The translations under genes and the position numbers were made by a program. The notes beneath the pieces were generated by a model. It searched no databases, had not been told where the DNA came from, and was given only the letters and a program-made list of their open reading frames with translations. From assembly GCF_041154745.1 (NCBI RefSeq), contig NZ_AP031573.1:2046001-2110000 (forward strand): a DNA stretch of 64,000 nucleotides, read 5' to 3'. Below, one piece after another: positions 17,992 to 27,141 of this stretch (within the stretch, counting starts at the first letter, position 1; the number at the start of each line of letters is the position of its first letter). Origin of the DNA: Flavobacterium sp. CFS9 (GTDB taxonomy: Bacteria; Bacteroidota; Bacteroidia; Flavobacteriales; Flavobacteriaceae).

Positions 17992-19092
17992 ATGAGAGGA
18001 ATATCTTTTCGATTCTGTAGTATTGCCTTTTTGTGTTTTACAATTCTACAGGCACAGCCCAAAAAATATGCTATTCATACTATTGCATTTTATAATTTTG
18101 AGAACCTCTTCGATATTAATGATGATGTCAATACTAACGATGATGAATGGACACCCAATGGAACTCAGCACTGGACGATGGAAAAGTACGAACAGAAATT
18201 AAAAAACCTGTCCAGAGTCCTATCTGAAGTTGGAAGACCTGAAAATGCAAATGCTCCAGTGTTAATAGGTGGTGCTGAGATTGAAAATCGTGTGGTTCTC
18301 GAAGATCTGGTGAAACAACCAAATTTACTCCCTTTTGACTATGGAATTATTCATTTTGATTCACCCGATAAACGCGGAATAGATGTTGCCTTGTTGTATC
18401 AGAGAAAATATTTCAGACCCACGACATACTCTAATGTTCCGCTGCAGATTTATCAAAAAAAGAGTTCTGATAAAGAAGTGGAAGTCGAACAGCAAGAAGA
18501 TGATGTCGAAATTAAAACCGACAGTAAGAACCGTGTTTTTACCAGAGATCAGCTTTTGATTTCAGGATTTTTAGAGGGAGAGGAAATCCATATTATTGTC
18601 AATCACTGGCCGTCCAGATCAGGAGGGGAGAAAGCGAGCAGTATATTTCGGGAAGCTGCAGGAAGTTTAAACAGAAGAATTATCGATTCACTACAGCAAA
18701 TAAATCCCAATGCTAAAGTGATTACGATGGGCGATTTGAATGATGGGCCTTATAATAAAAGTATAAAAACAGTTTTGGGTGCAAAGACAAAGAAGTCAGA
18801 AGTGGAAGATTTAGGTCTTTTTAATCCCTTTGCAGCAATGCTCGATAAAGGTTTGGGCACAATTGCATTTAGAGATTCCTGGGATATTTTCGATCAGATC
18901 ATAATTACAAAATCACTCATACAATCTGATTTTTCAACTTTTAACTTTTGGAAAGCTGGAATTTTCAATAAAACTTTTCTGGTTCAGAGCTCAGGATCGT
19001 ATAAAGGTTATCCATTGCGGCATAGTTTGACAGAAGTTGGATTTAGTGATCATTTTCCGGTTTATATTTATTTGATTCGAGAGGTGAGATGA
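17992..19092 (+). CDS. Exported endonuclease/exonuclease/phosphatase-family protein
   Basis: 366 residues. The signal peptide ends TILQAQ. The EEP (DNase I-like) fold signatures are present: FYNFENLFD, GGAEIENR (in place of the usual GLQEVE), VNHWPSRSGGE, MGDLNDGPYN and the C-terminal SDHFPVYIYL. These supply the metal-binding Glu/Asp and catalytic His residues. It probably hydrolyses phosphodiesters or phosphomonoesters (DNA, nucleotides or phospholipid headgroups) in the periplasm; the substrate is undetermined. A charged, low-complexity insertion (EVEVEQQEDDVEIK, ~residues 162-175) interrupts the fold. Confidence 0.88.
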   Translation: MRGISFRFCSIAFLCFTILQAQPKKYAIHTIAFYNFENLFDINDDVNTNDDEWTPNGTQHWTMEKYEQKLKNLSRVLSEVGRPENANAPVLIGGAEIENRVVLEDLVKQPNLLPFDYGIIHFDSPDKRGIDVALLYQRKYFRPTTYSNVPLQIYQKKSSDKEVEVEQQEDDVEIKTDSKNRVFTRDQLLISGFLEGEEIHIIVNHWPSRSGGEKASSIFREAAGSLNRRIIDSLQQINPNAKVITMGDLNDGPYNKSIKTVLGAKTKKSEVEDLGLFNPFAAMLDKGLGTIAFRDSWDIFDQIIITKSLIQSDFSTFNFWKAGIFNKTFLVQSSGSYKGYPLRHSLTEVGFSDHFPVYIYLIREVR

Positions 19093-19222
19093 GTTTTCAG
19101 TGGCAGTTTCCAGTCTCAGTTTTCAGTCTCAGTTTTCAGTCTCAATTGATCACTGTGTAGTGAGACTGAGACTGCGTACCGAAATGAGTCTCAATTGCTC
19201 ACTGCGACTGCGAACTGAAAAC
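19093..19222. repeat. Low-complexity repeat region
   Basis: Three tandem copies of the unit AGTTTTCAGTCTC are followed by inverted counterparts (GAGACTGAGACTG, GCGAACTGAAAAC), so the region can fold into an imperfect hairpin. It lies between the EEP gene and haaO. There are only three short units without unique spacers, so this is not a CRISPR array. Confidence 0.65.
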
Positions 19223-19263
19223 TTTTTCTTAAATTAGCTACTTAAAAATATACCTTTAAAGAA

Positions 19264-19803
19264 ATGGCAATAGCAAAACCTTTCAATCTGGCAACGTGGA
19301 TCGATGAGAACCGTCATTTACTGAAACCACCCGTTGGGAATAAAAATCTTTATGTTGACTCCGGTGATTATATCGTTATGATTGTTGCAGGTCCGAATGC
19401 CCGAAAAGATTATCATTATAACGAAACCGAAGAGCTTTTTTATCAGCTGGAAGGCAGTATAAAAGTTATTATTCAGGAAGATGGAGAACGAAAGGAAATG
19501 GATTTACATGCAGGTGATATGTATCTTCATCCGGCTAAAGTTCCTCATTCACCCGTTCGTTCCGAAGGTTCAATCGGATTGGTAATCGAACGTAAGCGTG
19601 CAGGAAAAGGATATACAGACGGACTGCTTTGGCATTGTGATCATTGCAATCATAAATTGTATGAAGTGTTTTTTGAATTGCACAATATCGAAAAAGACTT
19701 TCTGCCGCATTTCGAACATTTCTATAATTCATTAGAACTTAGAACCTGCAATAACTGTGGAACTGTAATGGAATCGGATCCCAGATTTGTGGCAAAGAAA
19801 TGA
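19264..19803 (+). CDS. haaO: 3-hydroxyanthranilate 3,4-dioxygenase
   Basis: 179 residues. This cytoplasmic Fe(II) cupin opens the ring of 3-hydroxyanthranilate in the kynurenine route, giving 2-amino-3-carboxymuconate semialdehyde. The iron ligands His51, Glu57 and His95 fall at the same numbers as in the well-studied bacterial enzyme. The C-terminal rubredoxin-like site has Cys125, Cys128, Cys162 and Cys165 (CDHC, CNNC). It stands alone between repeat-rich spacers; other kynurenine genes are not in this window. The ALDH gene at 21160 might act on a later aldehyde, but it belongs to the ALDH7 type and the link is weak. Confidence 0.95.
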   Translation: MAIAKPFNLATWIDENRHLLKPPVGNKNLYVDSGDYIVMIVAGPNARKDYHYNETEELFYQLEGSIKVIIQEDGERKEMDLHAGDMYLHPAKVPHSPVRSEGSIGLVIERKRAGKGYTDGLLWHCDHCNHKLYEVFFELHNIEKDFLPHFEHFYNSLELRTCNNCGTVMESDPRFVAKK

Positions 19804-19817
19804 ACGTATACTTATTC

Positions 19818-19848
19818 AACCCGACAGGTTTTAAAAACCTGTCGGGTT
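19818..19848 (+). terminator. Perfect palindrome, likely terminator of haaO
   Basis: AACCCGACAGGTTTT and AAAACCTGTCGGGTT form a perfect 15-bp stem with a single-base centre. It shares its core with the mfd terminator at 14804-14842. It lies 15 bp after the haaO stop; the T-tract is short. Confidence 0.65.
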
Positions 19849-19983
19849 TAAATAAATGTTACAAAAAACTTCCTTTGTTTAGGATAATAAGCTTTAGTCC
19901 CGGATATGTGTATTTAAATGAAGTGAAACGACTCTTTACATGGCTACAGAACCTATGTTTCTATGTGTTAAAAGAAAATCCGG

Positions 19984-20003
19984 TTTCAAAAACCTGTCGG
20001 GTT
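19984..20003. repeat. Partial copy of CCTGTCGGGTT repeat
   Basis: TTTCAAAAACCTGTCGGGTT repeats the right arm of the palindrome at 19818-19848, 150 bp further on, with CCGG just upstream as a weak partner. The stretch 19849-19983 between the two copies has no convincing gene. Together they may be the ends of a small dispersed element. Confidence 0.5.
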
Positions 20004-20018
20004 GAATAAGTTTAAATA

Positions 20019-20978
20019 CTACAATTCAAATCTTTTTCCTTGTTCAGGATAGATAATCTTAACCTTTAGATCGTTTTGTTTTTGCAGCTGTTCTTTAAGT
20101 TTCACAATATTCTTAACAGGTGGTTTCAGGTGCGTCACAATAATAGGAAAACCATTCAAAGTACCTTTTCCGGCTAATTCTTCCAAAACATGAAGCTCTT
20201 TTATGAGGTAATTTGGAGTCAAATGTCCAAATAAAAACTGATCCGGCTGTTCATTTGGAAAGGAAACCTCAATAAAAATACCTTTTAATTGTTTGCTTTT
20301 GATGAGAGGTGCAACTGCCGTCCAAAGAGATTTTAATTTATCGCTTTTCTCTACTGCATCAGGGCCGGTATCGCCCAAATAGAGTATATACGATTCTCCA
20401 TTTTTAATTAAGAAGGCAGTGCTTTCAAACGGATTCACATGACTTAACGGAAATGCTTTTGCCGTCATCGTTGTATTGGTAACCGGAATTTCTTCTCCGA
20501 TATTTAAAGTCTGGAAATGATACTTTTTTAATGGAGCTCCGGGACCTTTATCTCCAAAGTTAGCCCAGGTCTGATCGTTGAAATAATGATTCTCCATCAT
20601 TTCCATACATTTCTCAGTAGCATAAACTGTCTTGGAAGAATCCGCCGGAGAGTTTATTATCAAACCCGAAACATGATCTAAATGTGCATGAGAAATAAAA
20701 TAACCTTTAATATATTTTCGCAATACTTCGCTGGTAGAAACTTTAAAAGTTTTGTTTTCAATTGCTTTTTCAATTCCGGCATTCACAGTTCCGGCATCTA
20801 AGCAGATAAAATCATTGGTATGTGTTGGGGCAACTAAATAGGCTGAAAGATTCTTTTCGTCTATTCCTCCTTTTATACCTAACGGCACTACCTGAAAGGA
20901 AGATTTTGGTTCTTTTTGAGAAAAGACAGGAATTGAAATTAAAAGAAAACAGATTAAAAACCGGTTGAAAATAGACAT
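20019..20978 (-). CDS. Class II 3',5'-cyclic-nucleotide phosphodiesterase (PDEase_II, MBL fold)
   Basis: 319 residues. The signal peptide ends SIPVFSQ. The metal-binding motif HAHLDH (His97, His99, Asp101, His102), then PLSHV, LGDTGPD and IVTHLKPP, follow the pattern of class II cAMP phosphodiesterases (yeast PDE1, Vibrio CpdP) within the metallo-beta-lactamase superfamily. Export suggests degradation of extracytoplasmic cyclic nucleotides or a related phosphodiester. Monocistronic, convergent with the haaO region and divergent from the ALDH gene. Confidence 0.87.
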   Translation of the reverse strand: MSIFNRFLICFLLISIPVFSQKEPKSSFQVVPLGIKGGIDEKNLSAYLVAPTHTNDFICLDAGTVNAGIEKAIENKTFKVSTSEVLRKYIKGYFISHAHLDHVSGLIINSPADSSKTVYATEKCMEMMENHYFNDQTWANFGDKGPGAPLKKYHFQTLNIGEEIPVTNTTMTAKAFPLSHVNPFESTAFLIKNGESYILYLGDTGPDAVEKSDKLKSLWTAVAPLIKSKQLKGIFIEVSFPNEQPDQFLFGHLTPNYLIKELHVLEELAGKGTLNGFPIIVTHLKPPVKNIVKLKEQLQKQNDLKVKIIYPEQGKRFEL

Positions 20979-21099
20979 ATTGCAGTAATTTTAGTGCCAC
21001 AAATTTCATCAATTCAAACGAATAAATCATGACAGAAAGCTGTAATTCATTTTAATTAAAGCTAAATTTACCTGATTTTAACAAATTAGTTTGGTCTAT

Positions 21100-21112
21100 T
21101 TTCGGTCCGAAA
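21100..21112. promoter_or_regulatory. Palindromic candidate operator upstream of ALDH gene
   Basis: TTTCGGTCCGAAA is a perfect 6-1-6 palindrome 48 bp upstream of the ATG at 21160 and just before a -7-like TATCTTTA (21116-21123). The position fits an operator for the aldehyde dehydrogenase gene. The cognate regulator is not in view. Confidence 0.4.
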
Positions 21113-21159
21113 TAATATCTTTACATAAAAATATAACAATTTTAACAAAAAAAGTTACA

Positions 21160-22713
21160 ATGACAACAATAGCATCACAGTTTGGAATGAATGAGGCTCT
21201 GGAAAAATTGGGCATCAAATCGATAAACGAAGGGACATCAACAGGGCTGGAGAATTTTTCTTCAGGAGAAGTTTTAGACAGTTTTTCACCGGTTGATGGA
21301 AAATTAATAGCATCAGTAAAAATGTCAACGCCTCAGGATTATGAAAAAGTAATGCAGGCAGCTACAGAGGCTTTTAAAAGTTTTCGTTTAATTCCTGCAC
21401 CACAACGTGGAGAGATTGTGCGTCAGTTTGGACAAAAGCTTCGTGAGAATAAAGAAGCGCTTGGTAAGTTGGTTTCTTATGAAATGGGTAAATCATTGCA
21501 GGAAGGTTACGGTGAAGTACAGGAAATGATTGACATTTGTGATTTTGCCGTTGGTTTATCACGTCAGCTTCACGGATTAACAATGCATTCAGAAAGACCG
21601 GGACATCGTATGTACGAGCAATACCATTCATTAGGAGTTGTCGGAATCATTTCTGCATTTAACTTTCCGGTAGCGGTTTGGTCATGGAACACAGCTTTGG
21701 CTTGGATTTCGGGAGATGTTTGCGTTTGGAAACCTTCTGAAAAAACACCTCTTTGCGGAATTGCCTGTCAGAACATTATCGCTCAGGTGATCAAAGAAAA
21801 CAATTTACCGGAAGGAATCTCTTGTTTGATAAACGGAGATTACAAAATAGGAGAATTAATGACTGCGGATACCAGAGTACCGTTAGTTTCGGCTACAGGT
21901 TCAACCCGAATGGGGAAAATTGTAGCGCAGGCTGTAGCAGGACGTTTAGGAAAGTCATTGTTAGAATTAGGAGGAAATAATGCGATCATCGTTACTCCGG
22001 ATGCCGATATTAAAATGACCGTTATTGGTGCTGTTTTCGGAGCCGTAGGTACAGCCGGACAACGTTGCACATCAACTCGCCGATTAATCATTCACGAAAG
22101 TATTTACGATAAAGTAAAAGAGGCTTTGGTTGCGGCTTATAAACAACTAAGAATTGGTAACCCATTAGACGAAAACAATCACGTTGGACCGCTTATTGAT
22201 ACACATGCAGTAGAAATGTATGCGCTTGCTTTGAACAAAGTGGTTGCCGAAGGAGGAAATATATTAGTAGAAGGAGGAGTTCTTTCCGGAGAAGGTTACG
22301 AAAGCGGCTGTTATGTAAAACCTGCAATTGCAGAGGCTCAGAATTCATTTGAAATTGTACAGCACGAGACATTTGCTCCTGTTCTGTACTTAATTAAATA
22401 TTCAGGTGATGTTGATAACGCGATCGAACTTCAAAACGGAGTTGCTCAGGGATTATCATCGGCTATTATGACCAATAATTTGCGTGAAGCCGAAAGATTT
22501 TTATCAGTAGTGGGTTCTGATTGCGGAATTGCGAATGTAAATATCGGAACTTCAGGTGCTGAAATTGGAGGTGCTTTTGGTGGAGAAAAAGAAACCGGAG
22601 GAGGTCGTGAGTCAGGATCTGATGCCTGGAAAATTTACATGCGCCGTCAGACCAATACAATCAATTATACAACAAGTCTGCCTTTGGCACAAGGAATTAA
22701 ATTTGATTTGTAG
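21160..22713 (+). CDS. ALDH7-type aldehyde dehydrogenase (piperideine-6-carboxylate dehydrogenase-like)
   Basis: 517 residues from the ATG at 21160 (MTTIASQFGMNEAL); an earlier in-frame start adds 23 atypical residues. It is an NAD(P)-dependent oxidation enzyme with catalytic Cys303 (GQRCTSTRR), general base Glu269 (LELGGNN) and FNFPVAVWSWN, a signature of the antiquitin/ALDH7 family. The best match in role is alpha-aminoadipate semialdehyde (L-piperidine-6-carboxylate) dehydrogenase of lysine breakdown. Cytoplasmic, monocistronic, with its own terminator. No lysine-catabolic partner gene is adjacent, so the substrate assignment rests on family only. Confidence 0.9.
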   Translation: MTTIASQFGMNEALEKLGIKSINEGTSTGLENFSSGEVLDSFSPVDGKLIASVKMSTPQDYEKVMQAATEAFKSFRLIPAPQRGEIVRQFGQKLRENKEALGKLVSYEMGKSLQEGYGEVQEMIDICDFAVGLSRQLHGLTMHSERPGHRMYEQYHSLGVVGIISAFNFPVAVWSWNTALAWISGDVCVWKPSEKTPLCGIACQNIIAQVIKENNLPEGISCLINGDYKIGELMTADTRVPLVSATGSTRMGKIVAQAVAGRLGKSLLELGGNNAIIVTPDADIKMTVIGAVFGAVGTAGQRCTSTRRLIIHESIYDKVKEALVAAYKQLRIGNPLDENNHVGPLIDTHAVEMYALALNKVVAEGGNILVEGGVLSGEGYESGCYVKPAIAEAQNSFEIVQHETFAPVLYLIKYSGDVDNAIELQNGVAQGLSSAIMTNNLREAERFLSVVGSDCGIANVNIGTSGAEIGGAFGGEKETGGGRESGSDAWKIYMRRQTNTINYTTSLPLAQGIKFDL

Positions 22714-22740
22714 CAGCTGTTTAATAAAGTTATAAAGTAT

Positions 22741-22770
22741 AAAAGGCTTCCAAATTTGGAAGCCTTTTTT
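22741..22770 (+). terminator. Rho-independent terminator
   Basis: The perfect palindrome AAAAGGCTTCCAAA / TTTGGAAGCCTTTT with a T-run follows the ALDH gene. The A-run on the other side means it could also terminate the converging pectate lyase gene. Confidence 0.9.
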
Positions 22771-22793
22771 AAGTTATGGAGCATTGCAGTACT

Positions 22794-25640
22794 TTATTTT
22801 TTTAGAACAGTTTGACTAAACGAGCCTTCATTCGTATAAACTTTTACTAAATAGGTACCCGAAATTAAATTACTTACATCAATGCTTTCCACATTTTTGC
22901 CAACGCTTTTTACTAAAGTTCCTGACATATTGTATACCTGAACTTTTTCTATAGTTTGGGCTGATTCGGAGAAGTATAAAACATTAGAAACAGGATTCGG
23001 ATATAAAATCACTTTTGAAGTTTTTGATTCTGCAGCAATTTCAGCTGTTTGAGCTTTTCGTAACGTGCTTCCATTATTGTATTCTGTACTGATGTAGAAT
23101 AAATTAGCAACAGATCCTTTTGTGATCGTATTTGAACCTGCGGGAATGGAAGCCGTTACAATTCCGGCCGATGCAGTATACGAAACATTATTAACTTTGA
23201 TCGTTCCTGTAAAGTTAGAGTCGAAAACCAATGTCAGAGTAGAAGGACTCGTAGTAGTATAGGTAATGGAAGTACTAGATTCAATTTTTAGACGTGCGGT
23301 GAGAGTTAATCCCGCATAGGTCACAGATCCGTTAGTTGAATTCATATTTCCAGTAATGGTGTAAAATGAACTCGTTTTTCCGGATGTTGTAAAATTATGA
23401 ATCTCGTCTCCGGCAGGTGTTCCGGTAGTAATGGTAATAGTTCCTGAACCCGTTGCAGGTGTTCCGGTTCCGGTAGTTGCGATAGAGTAAGAAACATTGG
23501 CGGTTGGAGTTCCTGTAATCGTGATCGTTTTGGCACTGGTATTTTTTACAAAACTAATTCCTGAAGCTGGCAATCCTGTAACTGTAGCATCTGTTGCATT
23601 TCCTCCCCAGGTGAAAACAATCGTTGCAATTGCGTTTCCACTGGCAACCGTTTGACTGTTATTGTTTGTGGATGTAAGTGTTTGCGATCCCGCTGCTGTT
23701 ACCGTAATGGTTCCTGAGCCCGTTGCCGGAGTTCCCGTTCCGGTAGTTGCGATAGAGTAAGAAACTGTTGCGGTAGGTGTTCCGGTAATGGTGATCGTTT
23801 TGGCACTGGTATTTTTTACAAAACTAATTCCTGAAGCTGGCAATCCTGTAACTGTAGCATCTGTTGCATTTCCTCCCCAAGTGAAAACAATTGTTCCAAT
23901 AGCAGTACCGCTTGTCACAGTTTGATTGTTATTGGCAGTTGAAGTTAGGGTTTGAGAACTTGCAGGCGGATTGCCTTCACCCTGTACAGCAACCAAAGTT
24001 CCTGTATAATTGGTAAGTGCCGATTTAAGTGCTGTGATTACTAATGACGACGTATCATCAATACTATTATCAAACGTCCATTTTAAGTCACCTCCGGAAA
24101 CACGTCCGGCATATTGAGTTACCTTTGTTTTAGCGGTTGCCGGTTGTTCGATTGTTAAATTTTTTACGTACAGAGCAGCATCGGTATCAAAATTATTATA
24201 GGTATTGGCTCCGGATTTAGATTTAACAGAACTGCTTACTGTTTCGCCCCTTGTCGTAGCAACATAGGCATCGAAATCGGTTGTAGAGCTAATTTTTCCT
24301 GAAATATTGTATACTGGATTAGGATCATTGTAGGCTACAAAACGCATGCTGTTTGTTCCGTTTGAAGCATCAAAGGTATTGTTGAAGGCTTTAATTGATC
24401 CTCCCGCTTCACCTGAGAATGTCCCCATAGTTCCGGCATTATTTACCTGATTGGTTTCGTCCCAGATATCCGTTCCCTGTAAAGAAGTTAACATCGGATG
24501 TTTACTGTTGCGGAAATAATTTCCTTCTACGAATAAAGAAGATCCTAATGTAGAACCCGAACCGTATTTGGCAACACCATCAAAATAGTTGTTGTAAATG
24601 TGGGCAGAATAATAACGAACACGAGGATGACGAGAGTCTGAGTGATCGAACCAGTTGTGATGATACGTAATGTAAAGCCCTGTCGTAGTACCTTCGCTTA
24701 GACCCAAAAGACTTGCTTTTCCATTGTCCCAAAAGTGATTGTAAGACAGGGTAATGTAAGTTGAGGTCTTATTGTCTAAAGCTCCGTCTCCTTTTATTTG
24801 ATCAGCATCGCTTCCTGCGTTTCCATAGAATAAATCACAGTTGTGTACCCAAACGTGGTCATTGTCTTGCTGCATGCCCACATTATCACCCGCGGTACTG
24901 TTACAGTTCATAAAACCAAGATTACTTACCTCTATGTTCGATGCCGATTTCAAACGCACACCCCAGCCATTGGCAACAGCATCATTTCCTATTCCTTCAA
25001 TCGTTAGGTAACTGGCCGCATTGTTAGCATTTTCAATAACAACATCTCCGCCTTCCATCACAGATAGGTCAGTAATATTTCCAATTAAACGAATGATAAA
25101 CGGACGTGTATCTTTTCCTTTTTTGATGGCGTACAATATGTTTTGTAAACCAACGCATGGGTTTGCACTAGCTCCCGTAATATTCATCGAAATAGTGTTT
25201 TTGGTATTTTGTGTGATGTATAAAATAACGGCGTTGTCTTTCGGAGTTCCGTCAGCTTTGTAACCTCCCGGAACTCGTCCGCCTTCAAAAGCAAATCCAT
25301 TACGGTCTTGGGCAGCAACGGTTAACGAACCTGTTGTTGAACCAGTACCTTCTGCACCCGAAATGACCGGTTTGATTTTAACCATATAAGATCCCGCTTT
25401 TAGACCCGGTATGTCTGCGCGAAAATAGCTTCCGTAACTTCGGATCAATTGATCGTCAATTTTTTGATCGGTGATTCCGTTGCCGGAGTAATACACATTG
25501 TAGGTTTGTGCATTGCTCACAGGTTGCCATTTAACAAAAGCCGATTCGAGCCAGCCCGAGGATTCGGTAATTTGAACTTGTTGTGCCCAAAGGGGTATTG
25601 TAAGCAGTAAAAGCAGGAGAATGAGTAGGTTTTTTTTCAT
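22794..25640 (-). CDS. T9SS-exported pectate lyase, family PL1-like
   Basis: 948 residues; expected to cleave polygalacturonate by beta-elimination outside the cell. The signal peptide ends IPLWAQ. Residues ~22-110 are a fibronectin-III-like module. Residues ~115-500 form a right-handed parallel beta-helix with the PL1 motifs [12 protein letters not shown] and [16 protein letters not shown] (Arg340/Arg342 region). Two near-identical ~83-residue Ig-like repeats follow (~560-730), then a beta-sandwich, then a T9SS type A sorting domain ([11 protein letters not shown] ... [12 protein letters not shown]). A LacI-type palindrome lies 65 bp upstream of the start. No other pectin genes are in the window. 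Confidence 0.92.
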   Translation of the reverse strand: MKKNLLILLLLLLTIPLWAQQVQITESSGWLESAFVKWQPVSNAQTYNVYYSGNGITDQKIDDQLIRSYGSYFRADIPGLKAGSYMVKIKPVISGAEGTGSTTGSLTVAAQDRNGFAFEGGRVPGGYKADGTPKDNAVILYITQNTKNTISMNITGASANPCVGLQNILYAIKKGKDTRPFIIRLIGNITDLSVMEGGDVVIENANNAASYLTIEGIGNDAVANGWGVRLKSASNIEVSNLGFMNCNSTAGDNVGMQQDNDHVWVHNCDLFYGNAGSDADQIKGDGALDNKTSTYITLSYNHFWDNGKASLLGLSEGTTTGLYITYHHNWFDHSDSRHPRVRYYSAHIYNNYFDGVAKYGSGSTLGSSLFVEGNYFRNSKHPMLTSLQGTDIWDETNQVNNAGTMGTFSGEAGGSIKAFNNTFDASNGTNSMRFVAYNDPNPVYNISGKISSTTDFDAYVATTRGETVSSSVKSKSGANTYNNFDTDAALYVKNLTIEQPATAKTKVTQYAGRVSGGDLKWTFDNSIDDTSSLVITALKSALTNYTGTLVAVQGEGNPPASSQTLTSTANNNQTVTSGTAIGTIVFTWGGNATDATVTGLPASGISFVKNTSAKTITITGTPTATVSYSIATTGTGTPATGSGTITVTAAGSQTLTSTNNNSQTVASGNAIATIVFTWGGNATDATVTGLPASGISFVKNTSAKTITITGTPTANVSYSIATTGTGTPATGSGTITITTGTPAGDEIHNFTTSGKTSSFYTITGNMNSTNGSVTYAGLTLTARLKIESSTSITYTTTSPSTLTLVFDSNFTGTIKVNNVSYTASAGIVTASIPAGSNTITKGSVANLFYISTEYNNGSTLRKAQTAEIAAESKTSKVILYPNPVSNVLYFSESAQTIEKVQVYNMSGTLVKSVGKNVESIDVSNLISGTYLVKVYTNEGSFSQTVLKK
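23420..23930 (-). repeat. Tandem duplicated Ig-like domain inside pectate lyase gene
   Basis: Two consecutive units of about 250 bp are nearly identical at DNA level; a stretch of roughly 100 bp (from GATCGTTTTGGCACTGGTAT through the [15 protein letters not shown] codons) differs at hardly any position. At protein level each unit contains [15 protein letters not shown] and ends in [13 protein letters not shown]. The low divergence points to a recent duplication or ongoing gene conversion. Confidence 0.85.
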
Positions 25641-25705
25641 AATTGTGGTTTTTTGGTTAATAAAGTTTCTTGTGATTTTTTGGGTATTGCTTCAATAAAC
25701 AAATT

Positions 25706-25719
25706 TGTAATCGATTACA
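25706..25719. promoter_or_regulatory. LacI-family-type operator upstream of pectate lyase
   Basis: TGTAATCGATTACA is a perfect 14-bp palindrome with the central CG typical of LacI/GalR-family operators (TGTAANCGNTTACA). It sits 65 bp upstream of the pectate lyase ATG at 25640, near the expected promoter. This suggests sugar-responsive repression or activation by a LacI-type regulator encoded elsewhere. Confidence 0.65.
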
Positions 25720-26145
25720 CAAAAATATGGTATTTTTCGATATGTGTAAAATATTTGTTATAAAAAAGTAAAAACAATAAAAAATTATGCTTTTGAATAT
25801 TGATAATGTAATAAATTGCATTAATTGTAATTTATTGCATAAATGAGATGGGTTTTGTGAAGTAGCATTTTTATTGCATTTGTGAGCGTTACTGAGAGGA
25901 AAAAATAAAGGCAATAAAACGAAAATACAGATTTATAACATTTTGAGTAATTTATGTTATAGAGATAAAAAGGCTCCATTTTTTGATTTAAAAGCCACCT
26001 TTTCTACAGCTGCTGATACCTTTTGAGATGAAAAAAAGAAGTATTAGAGAAAGATGTTTGTAAATTCCGGAGTATTGATCAGATGAAGTTTTAAAGCATG
26101 CTAAAAGCGGTTAACTTGGAGTAGTCATTCAAGGGGTAAGAATAT
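25720..26145. other. Intergenic region without a recognised gene
   Basis: About 425 bp of very AT-rich DNA between the pectate lyase promoter and the BI-1 gene terminator. It holds an imperfect palindrome AATAAATT...AATTTATT near 25810-25838 and several TTGCAT repeats, perhaps binding sites. No supportable coding frame was found. Confidence 0.5.
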
Positions 26146-26179
26146 AAAAAAAAGCCTTTTGAGATATTCAAAAGGCTTT
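26146..26179 (-). terminator. Rho-independent terminator
   Basis: AAAGCCTTTTGA / TCAAAAGGCTTT with a 5-base loop; on the minus strand it runs into Ts (A-run 26146-26153). It follows the BI-1 family gene. Confidence 0.9.
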
Positions 26180-26200
26180 GGTTATGAGAAAAAGAAAGAA

Positions 26201-26974
26201 TTAATCTTTGCTTGATAATTTTGATAATAGTCGTAAGAATTCAATGTACAACCAAACTAATGTAATAATTAGTCCCATTGCGCCATACCATTCCATGAAT
26301 TTTGGCATTCTTTGCTGAACTCCTTTTTCGATCTGATCAAAGTCTAAGAATAAGTTTAATGCAGCAATAATAATCACAAAAACGCTAATTCCGATACTCA
26401 TCATTGAATTTCCATAGTGAACTGGAGTCCAGCTTGTGAATAAAGAAACCAACCACGAAATTAAATAATAAGTAGCGATGGCCAATGTTGCCGCAACAAC
26501 AACTGACTTAAATTGCTCGGTTACTTTTACAATTCTAAATTTATATAAACCAAGGCATACTAAGAAAGTTACCAAAGTTGCTCCAACGGCATTAATTACA
26601 ATTCCGGGATATTTGGCTTCAAAAATGGCTGAAATTCCTCCAATAAATAATCCCTCAAATAAAGCATAACCAGGAGCTAAATAAGGAGAAGCTTGTGGTT
26701 TGAAGGCTGAAATTATAACTAAAATTAGTCCAATGATGGCACCACCAATAGCAGGCAGCATCACATTCATACCATTAAATGCCATCCACCACGTTACCAT
26801 AGCCGATCCGCATAAAATTAAAAACAAGATGGCCGTTTTGTTGATTGTACCGGACAAAGTCATCTCCTGATTGTAGTCGATAATTTGTGCCTGATGTACT
26901 TCTTCAGCTTTTGAAACAGCATTAGAGGAGAAACGCTTGTTGCTTAAAAATGGATTTTTTGAATTAAAGTTCAT
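26201..26974 (-). CDS. Bax inhibitor-1/YccA family membrane protein
   Basis: 257 residues. A polar N-terminal tail (~45 residues) is followed by seven predicted transmembrane segments, with the PxxxPGYALFEGLFIGGIS region and the acidic FLDFDQIEKGVQ segment before the last helices, as in bacterial BI-1-like (YccA) proteins. It sits in the inner membrane. Relatives are thought to be pH-sensitive calcium leak channels or modulators of FtsH, but its role here is not known. Monocistronic, with its own terminator. Confidence 0.9.
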   Translation of the reverse strand: MNFNSKNPFLSNKRFSSNAVSKAEEVHQAQIIDYNQEMTLSGTINKTAILFLILCGSAMVTWWMAFNGMNVMLPAIGGAIIGLILVIISAFKPQASPYLAPGYALFEGLFIGGISAIFEAKYPGIVINAVGATLVTFLVCLGLYKFRIVKVTEQFKSVVVAATLAIATYYLISWLVSLFTSWTPVHYGNSMMSIGISVFVIIIAALNLFLDFDQIEKGVQQRMPKFMEWYGAMGLIITLVWLYIEFLRLLSKLSSKD

Positions 26975-27090
26975 AATGTAATTGGTTTTAAAAACTTATC
27001 AAATATAATCGATATTTTTTGATGTGCCTTGATTCCTATAGAATTTTTAACAATTCGGAGCATTTGTTTTGAAGCGTTATTCTTCTAAAT

Positions 27091-27120
27091 AAAAAAGCCG
27101 TCAACACTTAATTGACGGCT
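27091..27120 (-). terminator. Terminator of the nuo operon
   Basis: Stem AGCCGTCAA / TTGACGGCT with a 7-base loop, preceded on the plus strand by six As (Ts on the minus strand). It lies 22 bp after the nuoN stop. Confidence 0.88.
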
Positions 27121-27141
27121 CGTATTTTGATATTGAAATTC

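Noticed and set aside
19093..19222. Possible CRISPR-like repeat
   Set aside because: Only three 13-base units, contiguous and without unique spacers; no cas genes nearby.
19264..22713. A kynurenine degradation operon (haaO plus aldehyde dehydrogenase)
   Set aside because: The genes are on different strands with an unrelated phosphodiesterase gene between them and separate terminators, and the dehydrogenase has ALDH7 and not aminomuconate-semialdehyde signatures.
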